Positions 32,794 to 40,394 of a DNA stretch of 41,882 nt are shown one piece after another. Each line of letters starts with the position of its first letter. The first letter of the stretch is position 1. Under the pieces are notes generated by a model. The model saw only the letters and a program-made list of their open reading frames with translations, did no database searches and was not told the DNA's origin. The translations under genes were made by a program, and so were the position numbers. Source of the stretch: Prevotellaceae bacterium UBA4359 (GTDB lineage: Bacteria; Bacteroidota; Bacteroidia; Bacteroidales; Bacteroidaceae); the NCBI GenBank assembly GCA_002393555.1, contig DGSP01000071.1, forward strand, positions 1 to 41,882, in the 5' to 3' direction.

Positions 32794-34230
32794 TTATAGA
32801 GGCATGTTTCCGTGCTTCTTGGGCGGATTGCTTTGGTTCTTGTTGCGCGACATCTCCAGTGCCTGGATGAGGCGCAGGCGAGTGTCGCACGGTTGGATGA
32901 TTTCGTCGATGTAGCCGAGTTGAGCGGCGGGCATCGGGTTGGCAAACTTCTGGCGATACTCCTCAATCTTCGCGGCACGCTCTTCGGGTGAGGCTTTGCG
33001 ATAGAGAATGTTGCAGGCTCCTTCGGCTCCCATCACGGCTATCTCGGCAGTGGGGAAGGCGAGGTTCACATCTGCACCGATGCACTTGGAGTTCATCACG
33101 ATGTAGGCACCTCCGTATGCCTTTCGGGTGATGAGCGTGATTTTCGGCACCGTCGCCTCGGCAAAGGCATAGACAATCTTGGCTCCGTGGCGGATGATGC
33201 CATTGTGTTCCTGTTGCACTCCGGGCAAGAAGCCTGGCACATCCTCCACCGCGATGAGGGGAATGTTGAAGCAGTCGCAGAAGCGGATGAAGCGCGCCGC
33301 CTTGTCGGAGGCATCGATGTCAAGTGCTCCGGCCAGGAAGTTGGGCTGATTGGCCACAAAGCCCACCGTGCGGCCAGCCATGCGGCCAAAGCCGATGACG
33401 ATGTTCTTGGCGAACTCGGGCTGAATCTCAAAGAAATACTGCTGGTCGCAGACGGGTTCAATGATGTTGCGGATGTCGTAAGGCACGTTCGGGTCGGTCG
33501 GCACCACCGTGTCGAGTTCGTGGCAGATGCGTGTGACCTCGTCGGTGACTGGATGTACGGGTGCATCCTCCATGTTGTTGGAGGGGATGAAGCCGATGAG
33601 TTCGCGGATGGTCATGAGCGTTTCTTCGTCGCTGTTGCAGATGAAGTGGCTCACGCCGCTCACCGAGTTGTGGGTCATGGCACCGCCGAGGGTTTCCTTA
33701 TCCACGTCCTCGTTGGTCACGGCTTTCACCACGTTGGGACCCGTCACAAACATCTGGCTCTGCTCCTTCACCATCAGAATGAAGTCGGTCAGCGCCGGCG
33801 AGTAGCACGACCCTCCGGCACAGGGGCCGAGGATGGCGCTAATCTGTGGGATGACACCCGAGGCCATCACGTTGCGCCTGAAGATGTGGGCAAAGCCCGT
33901 GAGCGACTCCACACCCTCCTGAATGCGGGCACCGCCCGAATCGTTCAGCCCGATGATGGGGGCACCATTCTTCAGGGCCAGGTCCTGCACCTTGGCAATC
34001 TTCTGTGCGTTGGCCGCCGACAGCGAGCCGCCCAGCACGGCGAAGTCGAAGGCATAGACGAAGACGATGCGCCCGTCTATCTTGCCATAGCCCGAAATGA
34101 CACCATCGCCCTCAATGCGCTTGTTCTCCATGCCGAAGTCGGTGCAACGATGCACCACGTGCTTGTCCATTTCCACGAACGTGCCACGGTCAAGCAATGT
34201 CTCTATTCTTTCTCTTGCTGTAAGTTTCAT
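32794..34230 (-). CDS. Acyl-CoA carboxylase carboxyltransferase subunit (propionyl/methylmalonyl-CoA type)
   Basis: A 478-residue biotin-dependent carboxyltransferase moving CO2 between carboxybiotin and an acyl-CoA. It shows NDSGGARIQEG, GPCAGGSCYSPALTDF, FVANQPNFLAGALDIDASDKAARF, VEDVPGFLPGVQQE and the C-terminal PPKKHGNMPL tail typical of propionyl-CoA carboxylase beta chains. It begins at KLTARERIETLLD, about 30-35 residues shorter than most homologues. The upstream frame is blocked by the 4-base ATGA overlap with the carrier gene, so the short N-terminus looks real. Third gene of the riboswitch-led operon. Confidence 0.93.
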   Translation of the reverse strand: MKLTARERIETLLDRGTFVEMDKHVVHRCTDFGMENKRIEGDGVISGYGKIDGRIVFVYAFDFAVLGGSLSAANAQKIAKVQDLALKNGAPIIGLNDSGGARIQEGVESLTGFAHIFRRNVMASGVIPQISAILGPCAGGSCYSPALTDFILMVKEQSQMFVTGPNVVKAVTNEDVDKETLGGAMTHNSVSGVSHFICNSDEETLMTIRELIGFIPSNNMEDAPVHPVTDEVTRICHELDTVVPTDPNVPYDIRNIIEPVCDQQYFFEIQPEFAKNIVIGFGRMAGRTVGFVANQPNFLAGALDIDASDKAARFIRFCDCFNIPLIAVEDVPGFLPGVQQEHNGIIRHGAKIVYAFAEATVPKITLITRKAYGGAYIVMNSKCIGADVNLAFPTAEIAVMGAEGACNILYRKASPEERAAKIEEYRQKFANPMPAAQLGYIDEIIQPCDTRLRLIQALEMSRNKNQSNPPKKHGNMPL

Positions 34231-34751
34231 TGTTCTTCTTTTTTCAAATCCAACTTAATGAGCGGCTGTTCCACACGGACGCTGTCGCCCTCTTTCACTA
34301 ACACTTCTTTCACGGTGCATTCGGCACTTACCTTGTAGTTCGACTGCATCTTCATGGCCTCCATCGTCAACACCGTGTCGCCCTCGTGCAGGGTGTCGCC
34401 GGGCTTCACATAGATGTTCACAATCTTGCAAGGCATCGGAGCCGTGATGACATCGGCCTGCACGGAGTCGGAAGAGCCGCCTCGGCGCATCTTCATGTAC
34501 TTGGCTTGCGAGTCGAGCATATCAATTTGGTAGGTGGAATAGTTCAGGTTCACCCGGTAGTGCTTCTCTCCGCTCTCACGGATGAGTTCGGCATTGTAGG
34601 AGTTGCCGTCGTAGATGAGGGAGCAGGTGCCGTTCTGCAGCATTGCCACATCCACGTCATACACCTTCCCGTCAATGTCTATCTTTACCTGATTACCCTC
34701 CTTGCTCAGCAGGGTCACCTCTAATGTTTTATTTCCAACTTGTATTTCCAT
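34227..34751 (-). CDS. Biotin carboxyl carrier protein
   Basis: A 174-residue carrier. The N-terminal ~95 residues form a beta-rich region, then the biotinyl domain (~100-170) has TAPMPCKIVNIYVKPGDTL and the biotinylation motif TMEAMKMQ with Lys134. It shuttles carboxybiotin between the carboxylase (34778-36292) and the transferase (32794-34230). It lies 26 bp after the carboxylase gene and overlaps the transferase gene by four bases. Confidence 0.93.
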   Translation of the reverse strand: MEIQVGNKTLEVTLLSKEGNQVKIDIDGKVYDVDVAMLQNGTCSLIYDGNSYNAELIRESGEKHYRVNLNYSTYQIDMLDSQAKYMKMRRGGSSDSVQADVITAPMPCKIVNIYVKPGDTLHEGDTVLTMEAMKMQSNYKVSAECTVKEVLVKEGDSVRVEQPLIKLDLKKEEQ

Positions 34752-34777
34752 TTTCCATTTTCATTTTACATCCGAAG

Positions 34778-36292
34778 TTACACCCGGAGAACGCCTTTCT
34801 GCAATCCGAAGGCTCTCCAGCGGCTGATGGCCGTGTTCTCCGCAGTAGGCGTGGCGGGTTTGTTCTCTTCGAGGTTCATCAAGTAGTCGATGTAGGCCGC
34901 AATGACCGCCATCGGCTCGGAGTCGTTCTTGAAGCCCGGACGGGGACGCAAGCGGTCTTGGTTGCGCTCGATGAAGTAGGTGTTGTAGTTGCCCTGCTTG
35001 AAGTCCGGCACATCGATGATGCGGCGCAGATAGCGGATGTTGGTGGTCAAGCCTGTTATCTTGTATTCGTAGAGCACACGGCGCATACGTTCGATGGCAT
35101 ACTCTCGGCTGGTGGCCCACACGATGAGTTTGCCAATCATGGGGTCGTAGTGGACGGGAATCTCATAACCTTCATACACATAGGAGTCGATGCGGGTGCC
35201 GATGCCGTGAGGCTCCGTGAGTTGCTGAATCACGCCCGGCGAAGGCATGAAGTTATGCTCTGTGTCTTCGGCACAGATGCGGCACTCGATGGCATGCCCG
35301 CGCTGGCGGATGTCTTCCTGCCGATAGCGCAGTTCCTGTCCGTCGGCCACAAGAATCTGCTCCTTCACCAAGTCAATGCCCACCACTTCCTCCGTGATGG
35401 GGTGTTCCACCTGCAGACGGGTGTTCATCTCCAGAAAGTAGAACTTGTGATACTTATCCACGAGGAACTCAATCGTTCCCGCTCCTTCATAGCCCACCGC
35501 ACGGGCAGCCGCCACCGCCTTGGCACCCATCTCCATGCGCAGGTTGTAGTCGATGAAGGGCGAGGGGCTTTCCTCCACAATCTTCTGGTGCCGACGCTGC
35601 ACGGAACACTCTCGGTCGAAGAGATGGATGACGTTGCCGTGCTTGTCGCCCAAGATTTGGAACTCAATGTGGTGCGGCTCTTCCACAAACTTCTCGATAT
35701 AGACGGTGTCGTCGCCGAAGCCCGACATGGCCTCGCCACGAGCCGCGTTGTACATCTCCACCACATCCTCCTCTCGTTCGATGAGGCGCATGCCCTTTCC
35801 GCCACCGCCCATCGAGGCTTTCAGCATGACGGGGAAGCCAATCTTCTTGGCCACCTCCACCGCCTCTTCAGCCGAACGGAGTGGCTCTTCCGTGCCAGGC
35901 ACGACAGGCACACCCGCCTCAATCATCTTGCGGCGCGCACTGATTTTATCGCCCATCTCCTCCATCGTCTCAGGCCGGGGGCCGATAAAGATGAATCCCT
36001 CCTGCTCGCATCGGCGGGCAAACTCGGCGTTCTCGGAGAGGAATCCATACCCCGGATGGATGGCATCCACTTTGTGCTTATGGGCTGCCTCAATGATATG
36101 GTCGATGTTCAGATAACTGTCGCTGCTGGCCGCTCCGCCGATGCACTCAGCCTCGTTGGCAAAGAGCACATGGCGCGACAGGCGGTCGGCCGCGCTATAG
36201 ACTGCCACCGAGCGAATGCCCATCTCGTAGCAACTGCGCATCACCCGGATGGCAATCTCGCCACGATTTGCTACTAAGATTTTCCTAATCAT
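34778..36292 (-). CDS. Biotin carboxylase subunit of acyl-CoA carboxylase
   Basis: A 504-residue ATP-grasp enzyme that carboxylates biotin using bicarbonate and ATP. Motifs: KILVANRGEIAIRVMRS, HPGYGFLSEN, KASMGGGGKGMR (Gly-rich ATP loop), ERECSVQRRHQK-type segment, EMNTRLQVEHP and RICAED. The length exceeds the ~450 of AccC because of a C-terminal extension, as in propionyl/pyruvate-type carboxylases. First gene of the operon, about 270 bases downstream of a cobalamin riboswitch, which favours a role in the B12-dependent methylmalonyl-CoA/propionate route over fatty acid synthesis. Confidence 0.92.
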   Translation of the reverse strand: MIRKILVANRGEIAIRVMRSCYEMGIRSVAVYSAADRLSRHVLFANEAECIGGAASSDSYLNIDHIIEAAHKHKVDAIHPGYGFLSENAEFARRCEQEGFIFIGPRPETMEEMGDKISARRKMIEAGVPVVPGTEEPLRSAEEAVEVAKKIGFPVMLKASMGGGGKGMRLIEREEDVVEMYNAARGEAMSGFGDDTVYIEKFVEEPHHIEFQILGDKHGNVIHLFDRECSVQRRHQKIVEESPSPFIDYNLRMEMGAKAVAAARAVGYEGAGTIEFLVDKYHKFYFLEMNTRLQVEHPITEEVVGIDLVKEQILVADGQELRYRQEDIRQRGHAIECRICAEDTEHNFMPSPGVIQQLTEPHGIGTRIDSYVYEGYEIPVHYDPMIGKLIVWATSREYAIERMRRVLYEYKITGLTTNIRYLRRIIDVPDFKQGNYNTYFIERNQDRLRPRPGFKNDSEPMAVIAAYIDYLMNLEENKPATPTAENTAISRWRAFGLQKGVLRV

Positions 36293-36328
36293 ATATTATA
36301 TATAATGTGAATGAATCATCAAAGAAGT

Positions 36329-36358
36329 GAGTGCCCGGACATCACTGTTGGGGCACTC
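36329..36358 (-). promoter_or_regulatory. Leader hairpin upstream of the carboxylase operon
   Basis: Perfect 8-bp inverted repeat GAGTGCCC (36329-36336) with GGGCACTC (36351-36358), 14-base loop, between riboswitch and first gene. No T-run follows on the minus strand, so attenuation by this stem alone is not shown. A second stem (GGC-TGAGA type, about 36448-36470) lies further upstream. Confidence 0.55.
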
Positions 36359-36561
36359 GGAGTTACAACACTTTTTTCTAATGCATATAATTGATTATTG
36401 TCTTTTTCTCACGGGGAGGGGCAGGGACATAGCCATAAGGCATGTGGAGGCATGAGAGAATCTCACGCCACACACACATACTGCATGGTTACCCTGCATG
36501 GTGCATGATAATAAGCGTCTTTTTTTTCTGTTTCCGTCGATGTCCGTAGTCCCGCAGACAC

Positions 36562-36790
36562 GCGTTGACTGGCAAATGGCAGGTCTTCTGACTTCGTCCT
36601 GAGGTGCTCGGTCTTCCCGAAGATTTCAAAAACACGGCCTGTCCTGACCGTTGCTTTTGACTTCAGTGACACTGTCGGCATCTCTTCTCAAAAGGACTCA
36701 CAGCATCGGGTAATGTCGCGGATTCTCACCGCGTTCCCATCTTAGCCCCGTCGCCACCCCTCCAGCAAAGAGAGGAGTGGGGGAGAACCA
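36562..36790 (-). ncRNA. Cobalamin (B12) riboswitch
   Basis: Read on the minus strand, the conserved elements appear in order: GGGAACGCGGTGAGAATCC followed by ACCCGATGCTGTGA (36695-36745), GTCACTGAAG (~36660-36672), GGGAAGACCGAG (~36610-36622) and GTCAGAAGACCTGCC (~36580-36594), matching the cobalamin aptamer consensus including the 3' B12-box. The next gene downstream is the biotin carboxylase at 36292. Adenosylcobalamin binding would be expected to lower expression. Confidence 0.9.
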
Positions 36791-36799
36791 ATTGCGCGA

Positions 36800-36807
36800 C
36801 AAAGGTA
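36800..36807 (-). promoter_or_regulatory. -7 box for the riboswitch-carboxylase transcript
   Basis: TACCTTTG on the minus strand directly upstream of the aptamer, giving a leader of about 500 bases. Confidence 0.7.
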
Positions 36808-36848
36808 CGAAAAAAAAAGAGATGTAATGTGACTTCTGATGAAAAAAA

Positions 36849-36885
36849 GTGAAGAATGAAGCGTTTTTCACCCTTCATTCTTCAC
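36849..36885 (-). terminator. Rho-independent terminator of the VTC/Cthe_2159 operon
   Basis: Perfect 13-bp stem (36849-36861 with 36873-36885), followed on the minus strand by TTTTTTT. It lies 28 bases beyond the stop codon at 36914 and separates this operon from the riboswitch promoter. Confidence 0.88.
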
Positions 36886-36913
36886 CTTTTACTCCTTATT
36901 GATAGGAAAAAAA

Positions 36914-38191
36914 TCACTCGTAATCCACCACACTGCCTTCGTTGGGGACGGTGCCACCAGTCCTGGTGTAGGAGCCAATCACCTTGATTCCCTTGGATTT
37001 TGAGCCAGTGTTATAGACCGTGATGGTGCCGCCTGTGATGGTTAGGTTGCCGCCGAAACTGTTGTCGGCATCGCCCACCTTGATGCCCATGCAGCGGTGG
37101 GGGTCGGAAGAGTGTTCGCTGTTGGTACATTTGGCTCCTGCAGCCATGATGGTCATGGTGGTGGTTCCGTCGTCCTCGCTGATGGTCATGTCGCCGTCGA
37201 GTTGGATGCCGCGCGAACCGTTGCTGTTGGCGTTGATGACGAAGGTGCCGCCGCTGATGTTGACGTCGCCATCGGCCTTCATGCCCTTCGTGTCTTCGCT
37301 TCCCTCCATGGTGATGTTGAACGTGCCGCCGCTGATGACGATGCTGCCCGTGTTTTCTTCATCTTCCACCACCACCTCGTTGCCGCTGGCATCGGTCGTG
37401 GTCTCATATTCAGCCTGCACACCATCGCCCATCGTGTTGCCGTCGATGGTGAGTGTGCCGCCGCTCATCTGGAAGTACTGCCCCACGTGGATGGCATCGT
37501 TGGCCGCCTTCACAATGTTGATGGCCTTCACGTCGCTCTTCACCTGCAGATACTCCTTCGAGGCCAAAGCGTGGTTGTAGTTGCCCGATATGTTCAGTGT
37601 GCCGGCACCCGAAATCTCCAGGTGTCCCTTGGTGTAGATGCAGGCTTTGTGGTTGTCGGAGGCCGAAGGGGTGAGGCCTCCGTCGGCTGTGTCGGCAAAG
37701 GTGTTGGTGGAGCCATTGGCCATGACGAGTGCGATGCGCTTGCCGCACTTGAAGCGCATGGCCTCTCCCAGGGTGGAGGTGAGGCTCACGTTGTTGAGGC
37801 AGACCGTCATCTTGTAGTCGGCTGTGATGATGAGCGAGCCGCTGTTGCTGCTGCCCGACACGTTGTAGGTCACTTCGTCGGTCGTGTTGGTGTTGGTGAT
37901 TTGCACGGTCGAACTGGTGCCGCTGGTGCAGGTCACGTAACTGCTCATGAACGAGGGTATCGTCACCGTGGCCGTTGAGCCGTTATAGACGATGTTGACC
38001 ACTTTCGCCATCTGCGGCTCGCTGAAGGTGATGGAGTCTGGTGTGTCGGTCAGGTCGATTTCCAGTCCTTCGGAGAGTGTCTTGGTGGTGTAGTCGCCAT
38101 CGTTGCACACATAGATGGTCTGGGCAAAAGCGAAGCCCCCCAGTCCCCAGAGGGGAAGGGCTAAGGCGATGATGTGAAAAAGTTTTTTCAT
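36914..38191 (-). CDS. Cthe_2159-type carbohydrate-binding-domain protein
   Basis: A 425-residue exported protein. The signal peptide ends GFAFAQ (~24). A beta module follows (~25-110), then a right-handed beta-helix-like repeat region of the Cthe_2159 family: repeated GxLxIxG/SGGTFxI turns (GAGTLNISGNYNHAL, MSGGTLTIDG, ISGGTFNITM, ISGGTFVINAN, ITGGTITVYN). Asp/Asn at the turns suggest calcium or polysaccharide binding. In many bacteria this family is found with VTC-domain, DUF4956 and CotH genes, as in this operon. Last gene before the terminator. Confidence 0.88.
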   Translation of the reverse strand: MKKLFHIIALALPLWGLGGFAFAQTIYVCNDGDYTTKTLSEGLEIDLTDTPDSITFSEPQMAKVVNIVYNGSTATVTIPSFMSSYVTCTSGTSSTVQITNTNTTDEVTYNVSGSSNSGSLIITADYKMTVCLNNVSLTSTLGEAMRFKCGKRIALVMANGSTNTFADTADGGLTPSASDNHKACIYTKGHLEISGAGTLNISGNYNHALASKEYLQVKSDVKAINIVKAANDAIHVGQYFQMSGGTLTIDGNTMGDGVQAEYETTTDASGNEVVVEDEENTGSIVISGGTFNITMEGSEDTKGMKADGDVNISGGTFVINANSNGSRGIQLDGDMTISEDDGTTTMTIMAAGAKCTNSEHSSDPHRCMGIKVGDADNSFGGNLTITGGTITVYNTGSKSKGIKVIGSYTRTGGTVPNEGSVVDYE

Positions 38192-38247
38192 TTTTTTCTT
38201 TCTTCTTCTTTTAGTCGTGAGAACCTTTGTGTTTCACAAGCACACGG

Positions 38248-38640
38248 TTATTTCACAAGCACTTTTTGGCCGTCGATGATGTAGATGCCCTTGGGCAACT
38301 TCTGCTTGGTCAGGTCGATGGAAAGTTTCCGCCCCGTCAGGTCATACACTTCGCCTTTCTCCATGTGGGTCGCATCCTCTTTCACCCCTTCGATGGCGGT
38401 GACGGCATCGGCGGAGAAGAAGAGTCGCTTCATGCTGGCGATGTTGAGTTGGCTCGTGGTGCCATCCGTGCGGGTCACGGTCATTTTTCCATCCTCGAAG
38501 GTGAGTTTTCTGATGTTGGCCACCGTCTCAATCTTGTTGTTGGTGGTGCTGGTGGTGCCCACGTAGTAGAGGCTGTAGTCGTCGGCCATGACTGTCGTGC
38601 TCAGCATGACGGCAGCGGCCAATGTAAGTAAATTTTTCAT
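38248..38640 (-). CDS. Small secreted protein with T9SS type-A-like C-terminus
   Basis: A 130-residue protein with a signal peptide (1-19). The middle contains KLTFEDGKMTVTRTDG, common in small Prevotella exported proteins. The C-terminal ~40 residues (VYDLTGRKL, then LPKGIYIIDGQKVLVK) resemble the por-secretion type-A sorting domain. The mature body is very short, so it may be a minimal carrier of that domain. Fourth gene of the operon, 56 bp before the Cthe_2159 gene. Confidence 0.75.
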   Translation of the reverse strand: MKNLLTLAAAVMLSTTVMADDYSLYYVGTTSTTNNKIETVANIRKLTFEDGKMTVTRTDGTTSQLNIASMKRLFFSADAVTAIEGVKEDATHMEKGEVYDLTGRKLSIDLTKQKLPKGIYIIDGQKVLVK

Positions 38641-38677
38641 TGTCTTATTTTTTGAACTTATTTAGATGCAATAGGTG

Positions 38678-39520
38678 TCAGAACTTAAACTTATATCCCG
38701 CGCCGATGAAGTGGCCGTTGGGGTCATCGTCGTCGTTCTCTGTCTGGTAGCGGTAGAACACATCCAGTTTGTGCTGCTTGTTCGCCGTCAGGTTGATGTC
38801 GGCCCCGGCGGTGTACTTCCACTTGCGGGCCGTGTAGTTCAGTCCGCAGCCATAGTCAACCGAAACGTATGGGTTGACGGGGCAGTGGCGGATGTTGTAC
38901 TGCACGGTCAGTTTAGAGCGCAGCACCGAGCGGTCCTTGGGTGCATAGTCCTTGGTTTCGGTGGTCTGGTTGTAGCCCGACTCAAGGTCCTCCTCGTCAA
39001 TCAGGCGATACTTGTCCATAGTGGCCGATGCCTCGCAGAAGTGGGTGAACTGGAACGTCTCCTTCAGCGACACGCTCCATCGCTTGTTCTGTTTGTAACT
39101 GGCATCGAGGCCCACACTCGTGCGATGGCGATTGCGCCAATAGGTATGCTTGTCGTTGTAGCCCACGTAGTAGGTCTCAGTCGTGGTGCCATCGGGAGTC
39201 ACATAGGTATCTTCGTCATACTTGTCGTTGTGTTCTCGCAGGTTGTTGAGCCACATATACTTCCATCCAGCCGCAGCCTTCAGTTCAAACTTCTTGTCGG
39301 GAGTGCGGAAGAGGCGCATCTGCAGTTCGCCTCCAATTGTCCAGCGTTCAATCTTTCGGGTGTTGTCCTGAGTGCGCGCCTCCCCTTCGAGGGCAAAACT
39401 CAAGCCGGGACGCAGTTTCTTCTCGGCTCCCACGGTGAAGTCAAGCCCGAAGTCATCGCTCTGGGCAAACGAAGGCAGCAGCGAGACACTAAAAACTAAA
39501 AGTGCAAAAATCCGTCTCAT
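38678..39520 (-). CDS. DUF2490 outer-membrane protein
   Basis: A 280-residue protein with a signal peptide (ending PSFAQS, ~21) and a series of amphipathic strands (LSFALEGEARTQ, LKAAAGWKYMWL, YRYQTENDDDDPNGHFIGAG) ending YKFKF, an outer-membrane barrel terminus. The layout matches DUF2490. In the VTC/DUF4956 operon it would provide an outer-membrane component. Upstream of the start lie tandem TTAGGAG repeats. Confidence 0.82.
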   Translation of the reverse strand: MRRIFALLVFSVSLLPSFAQSDDFGLDFTVGAEKKLRPGLSFALEGEARTQDNTRKIERWTIGGELQMRLFRTPDKKFELKAAAGWKYMWLNNLREHNDKYDEDTYVTPDGTTTETYYVGYNDKHTYWRNRHRTSVGLDASYKQNKRWSVSLKETFQFTHFCEASATMDKYRLIDEEDLESGYNQTTETKDYAPKDRSVLRSKLTVQYNIRHCPVNPYVSVDYGCGLNYTARKWKYTAGADINLTANKQHKLDVFYRYQTENDDDDPNGHFIGAGYKFKF

Positions 39521-39529
39521 GGTTAGGAG

Positions 39530-39600
39530 TTGGGAGTTAGGAATGAGGAATTAGGAGTTAGGAGTTAGGAGTTAGGAATGAGGAATTAGGAGTTAGGAAT
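39530..39600. repeat. Tandem TTAGGAG/TTAGGAA repeats
   Basis: About nine imperfect 7-base units fill the gap between the DUF4956 and DUF2490 genes. The same unit family is at 12456-12487. Such arrays can change length by slippage. Confidence 0.8.
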
Positions 39601-39602
39601 TG

Positions 39603-39626
39603 AAAGTCGCCCAGCGCGTGGGCTGG
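39603..39626 (-). repeat. 24-bp hairpin repeat after the DUF4956 gene
   Basis: Identical to 40371-40394. On the minus strand it holds GCCCA-CGCGC-TGGGC and ends GACTTT, four bases past the stop codon. A weak terminator or RNA-processing stem. Confidence 0.75.
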
Positions 39627-39630
39627 TGGC

Positions 39631-40329
39631 TTAGGTGTAGTTCTTGGGCATTTTCAGCATCGTCTCGTCCTCCTCCTCGGTGTTGTAGTAAATCTTGATG
39701 AGGGCCATGTCCTTCAGGAAGTCGATAGAGCCGATGGACACACTCGTGATGTCCAGTCCCGTGCGCGCCTTCAGGTCCTCGATGAGTTCCTTGCGGCATT
39801 CAGGCTTGATGAGGTCAATCTTGTCGTAGTTGATATACTTAGACGAGAGGCTCTTCACCAGTTTGTTGGCCTCGGCAATCCACACGCCCAGCACAAAGAT
39901 GAGGTCGGTGAGAACCAGTTCGCCCATGCTCGTCATCAGCGGCCCTGCAAATTCTGGATGCTTCGGGCTGATGTCAGCCTCCCATGCCAGGCCGTTGATG
40001 GCAGCCAGCGAGATGATGAGGAAGAGATAAGTCATCTCGCGGATAGGCACCGACTCCGTGCGGTAGCGCATGATGCAGAAGATGGCGAAGAGTCCCATCG
40101 CAATACCCGTCTTGATTTTTGCGTCGCCCATCAAGTGGATGAGCATGAAGATGCAGAAACCCACCAAGATGTAGGTGAAAAAGAAGTCCTTGCGCCGAGC
40201 CTTGGGAAAGTAGAAGGCACGGGCGATGAGGATGGTGAACACAGTGTTGATAATCAGTCGCAGAAAGAGGTCGAGCAACCTGCAAGTGTCGCTCGACAGC
40301 ACCGCGAAAAAGTCGTTGAGAGCATCCAT
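39631..40329 (-). CDS. DUF4956 membrane protein
   Basis: A 232-residue protein with about four membrane spans in the first ~130 residues (LIINTVFTILIARAFYF, FFTYILVGFCIFMLIHL, IAMGLFAIFCIMRY, LFLIISLAAINGLAW) and a soluble C-terminal domain (~145-232) with LKARTGLDITSVSIGSIDFL. This matches DUF4956, regularly next to VTC-domain polyphosphate-polymerase genes. Its role is unknown, possibly a channel or partner of the VTC protein. Second gene of the operon. Confidence 0.88.
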   Translation of the reverse strand: MDALNDFFAVLSSDTCRLLDLFLRLIINTVFTILIARAFYFPKARRKDFFFTYILVGFCIFMLIHLMGDAKIKTGIAMGLFAIFCIMRYRTESVPIREMTYLFLIISLAAINGLAWEADISPKHPEFAGPLMTSMGELVLTDLIFVLGVWIAEANKLVKSLSSKYINYDKIDLIKPECRKELIEDLKARTGLDITSVSIGSIDFLKDMALIKIYYNTEEEDETMLKMPKNYT

Positions 40330-40370
40330 GTATTTACTATTTTACGATTTACAATTTACAATTTTGAAGA

Positions 40371-40394
40371 AAAGTCGCCCAGCGCGTGGGCTGG
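40371..40394 (-). repeat. 24-bp hairpin repeat after the VTC gene
   Basis: The same sequence as 39603-39626, immediately past the VTC stop codon. Its GACTTTTCTTC end is slightly more terminator-like. Confidence 0.75.

Noticed and set aside
36463..36681. 72-codon minus-strand frame
   Set aside because: It overlaps the 3' half of the cobalamin riboswitch, including the B12 box, and its reading is explained by that RNA.
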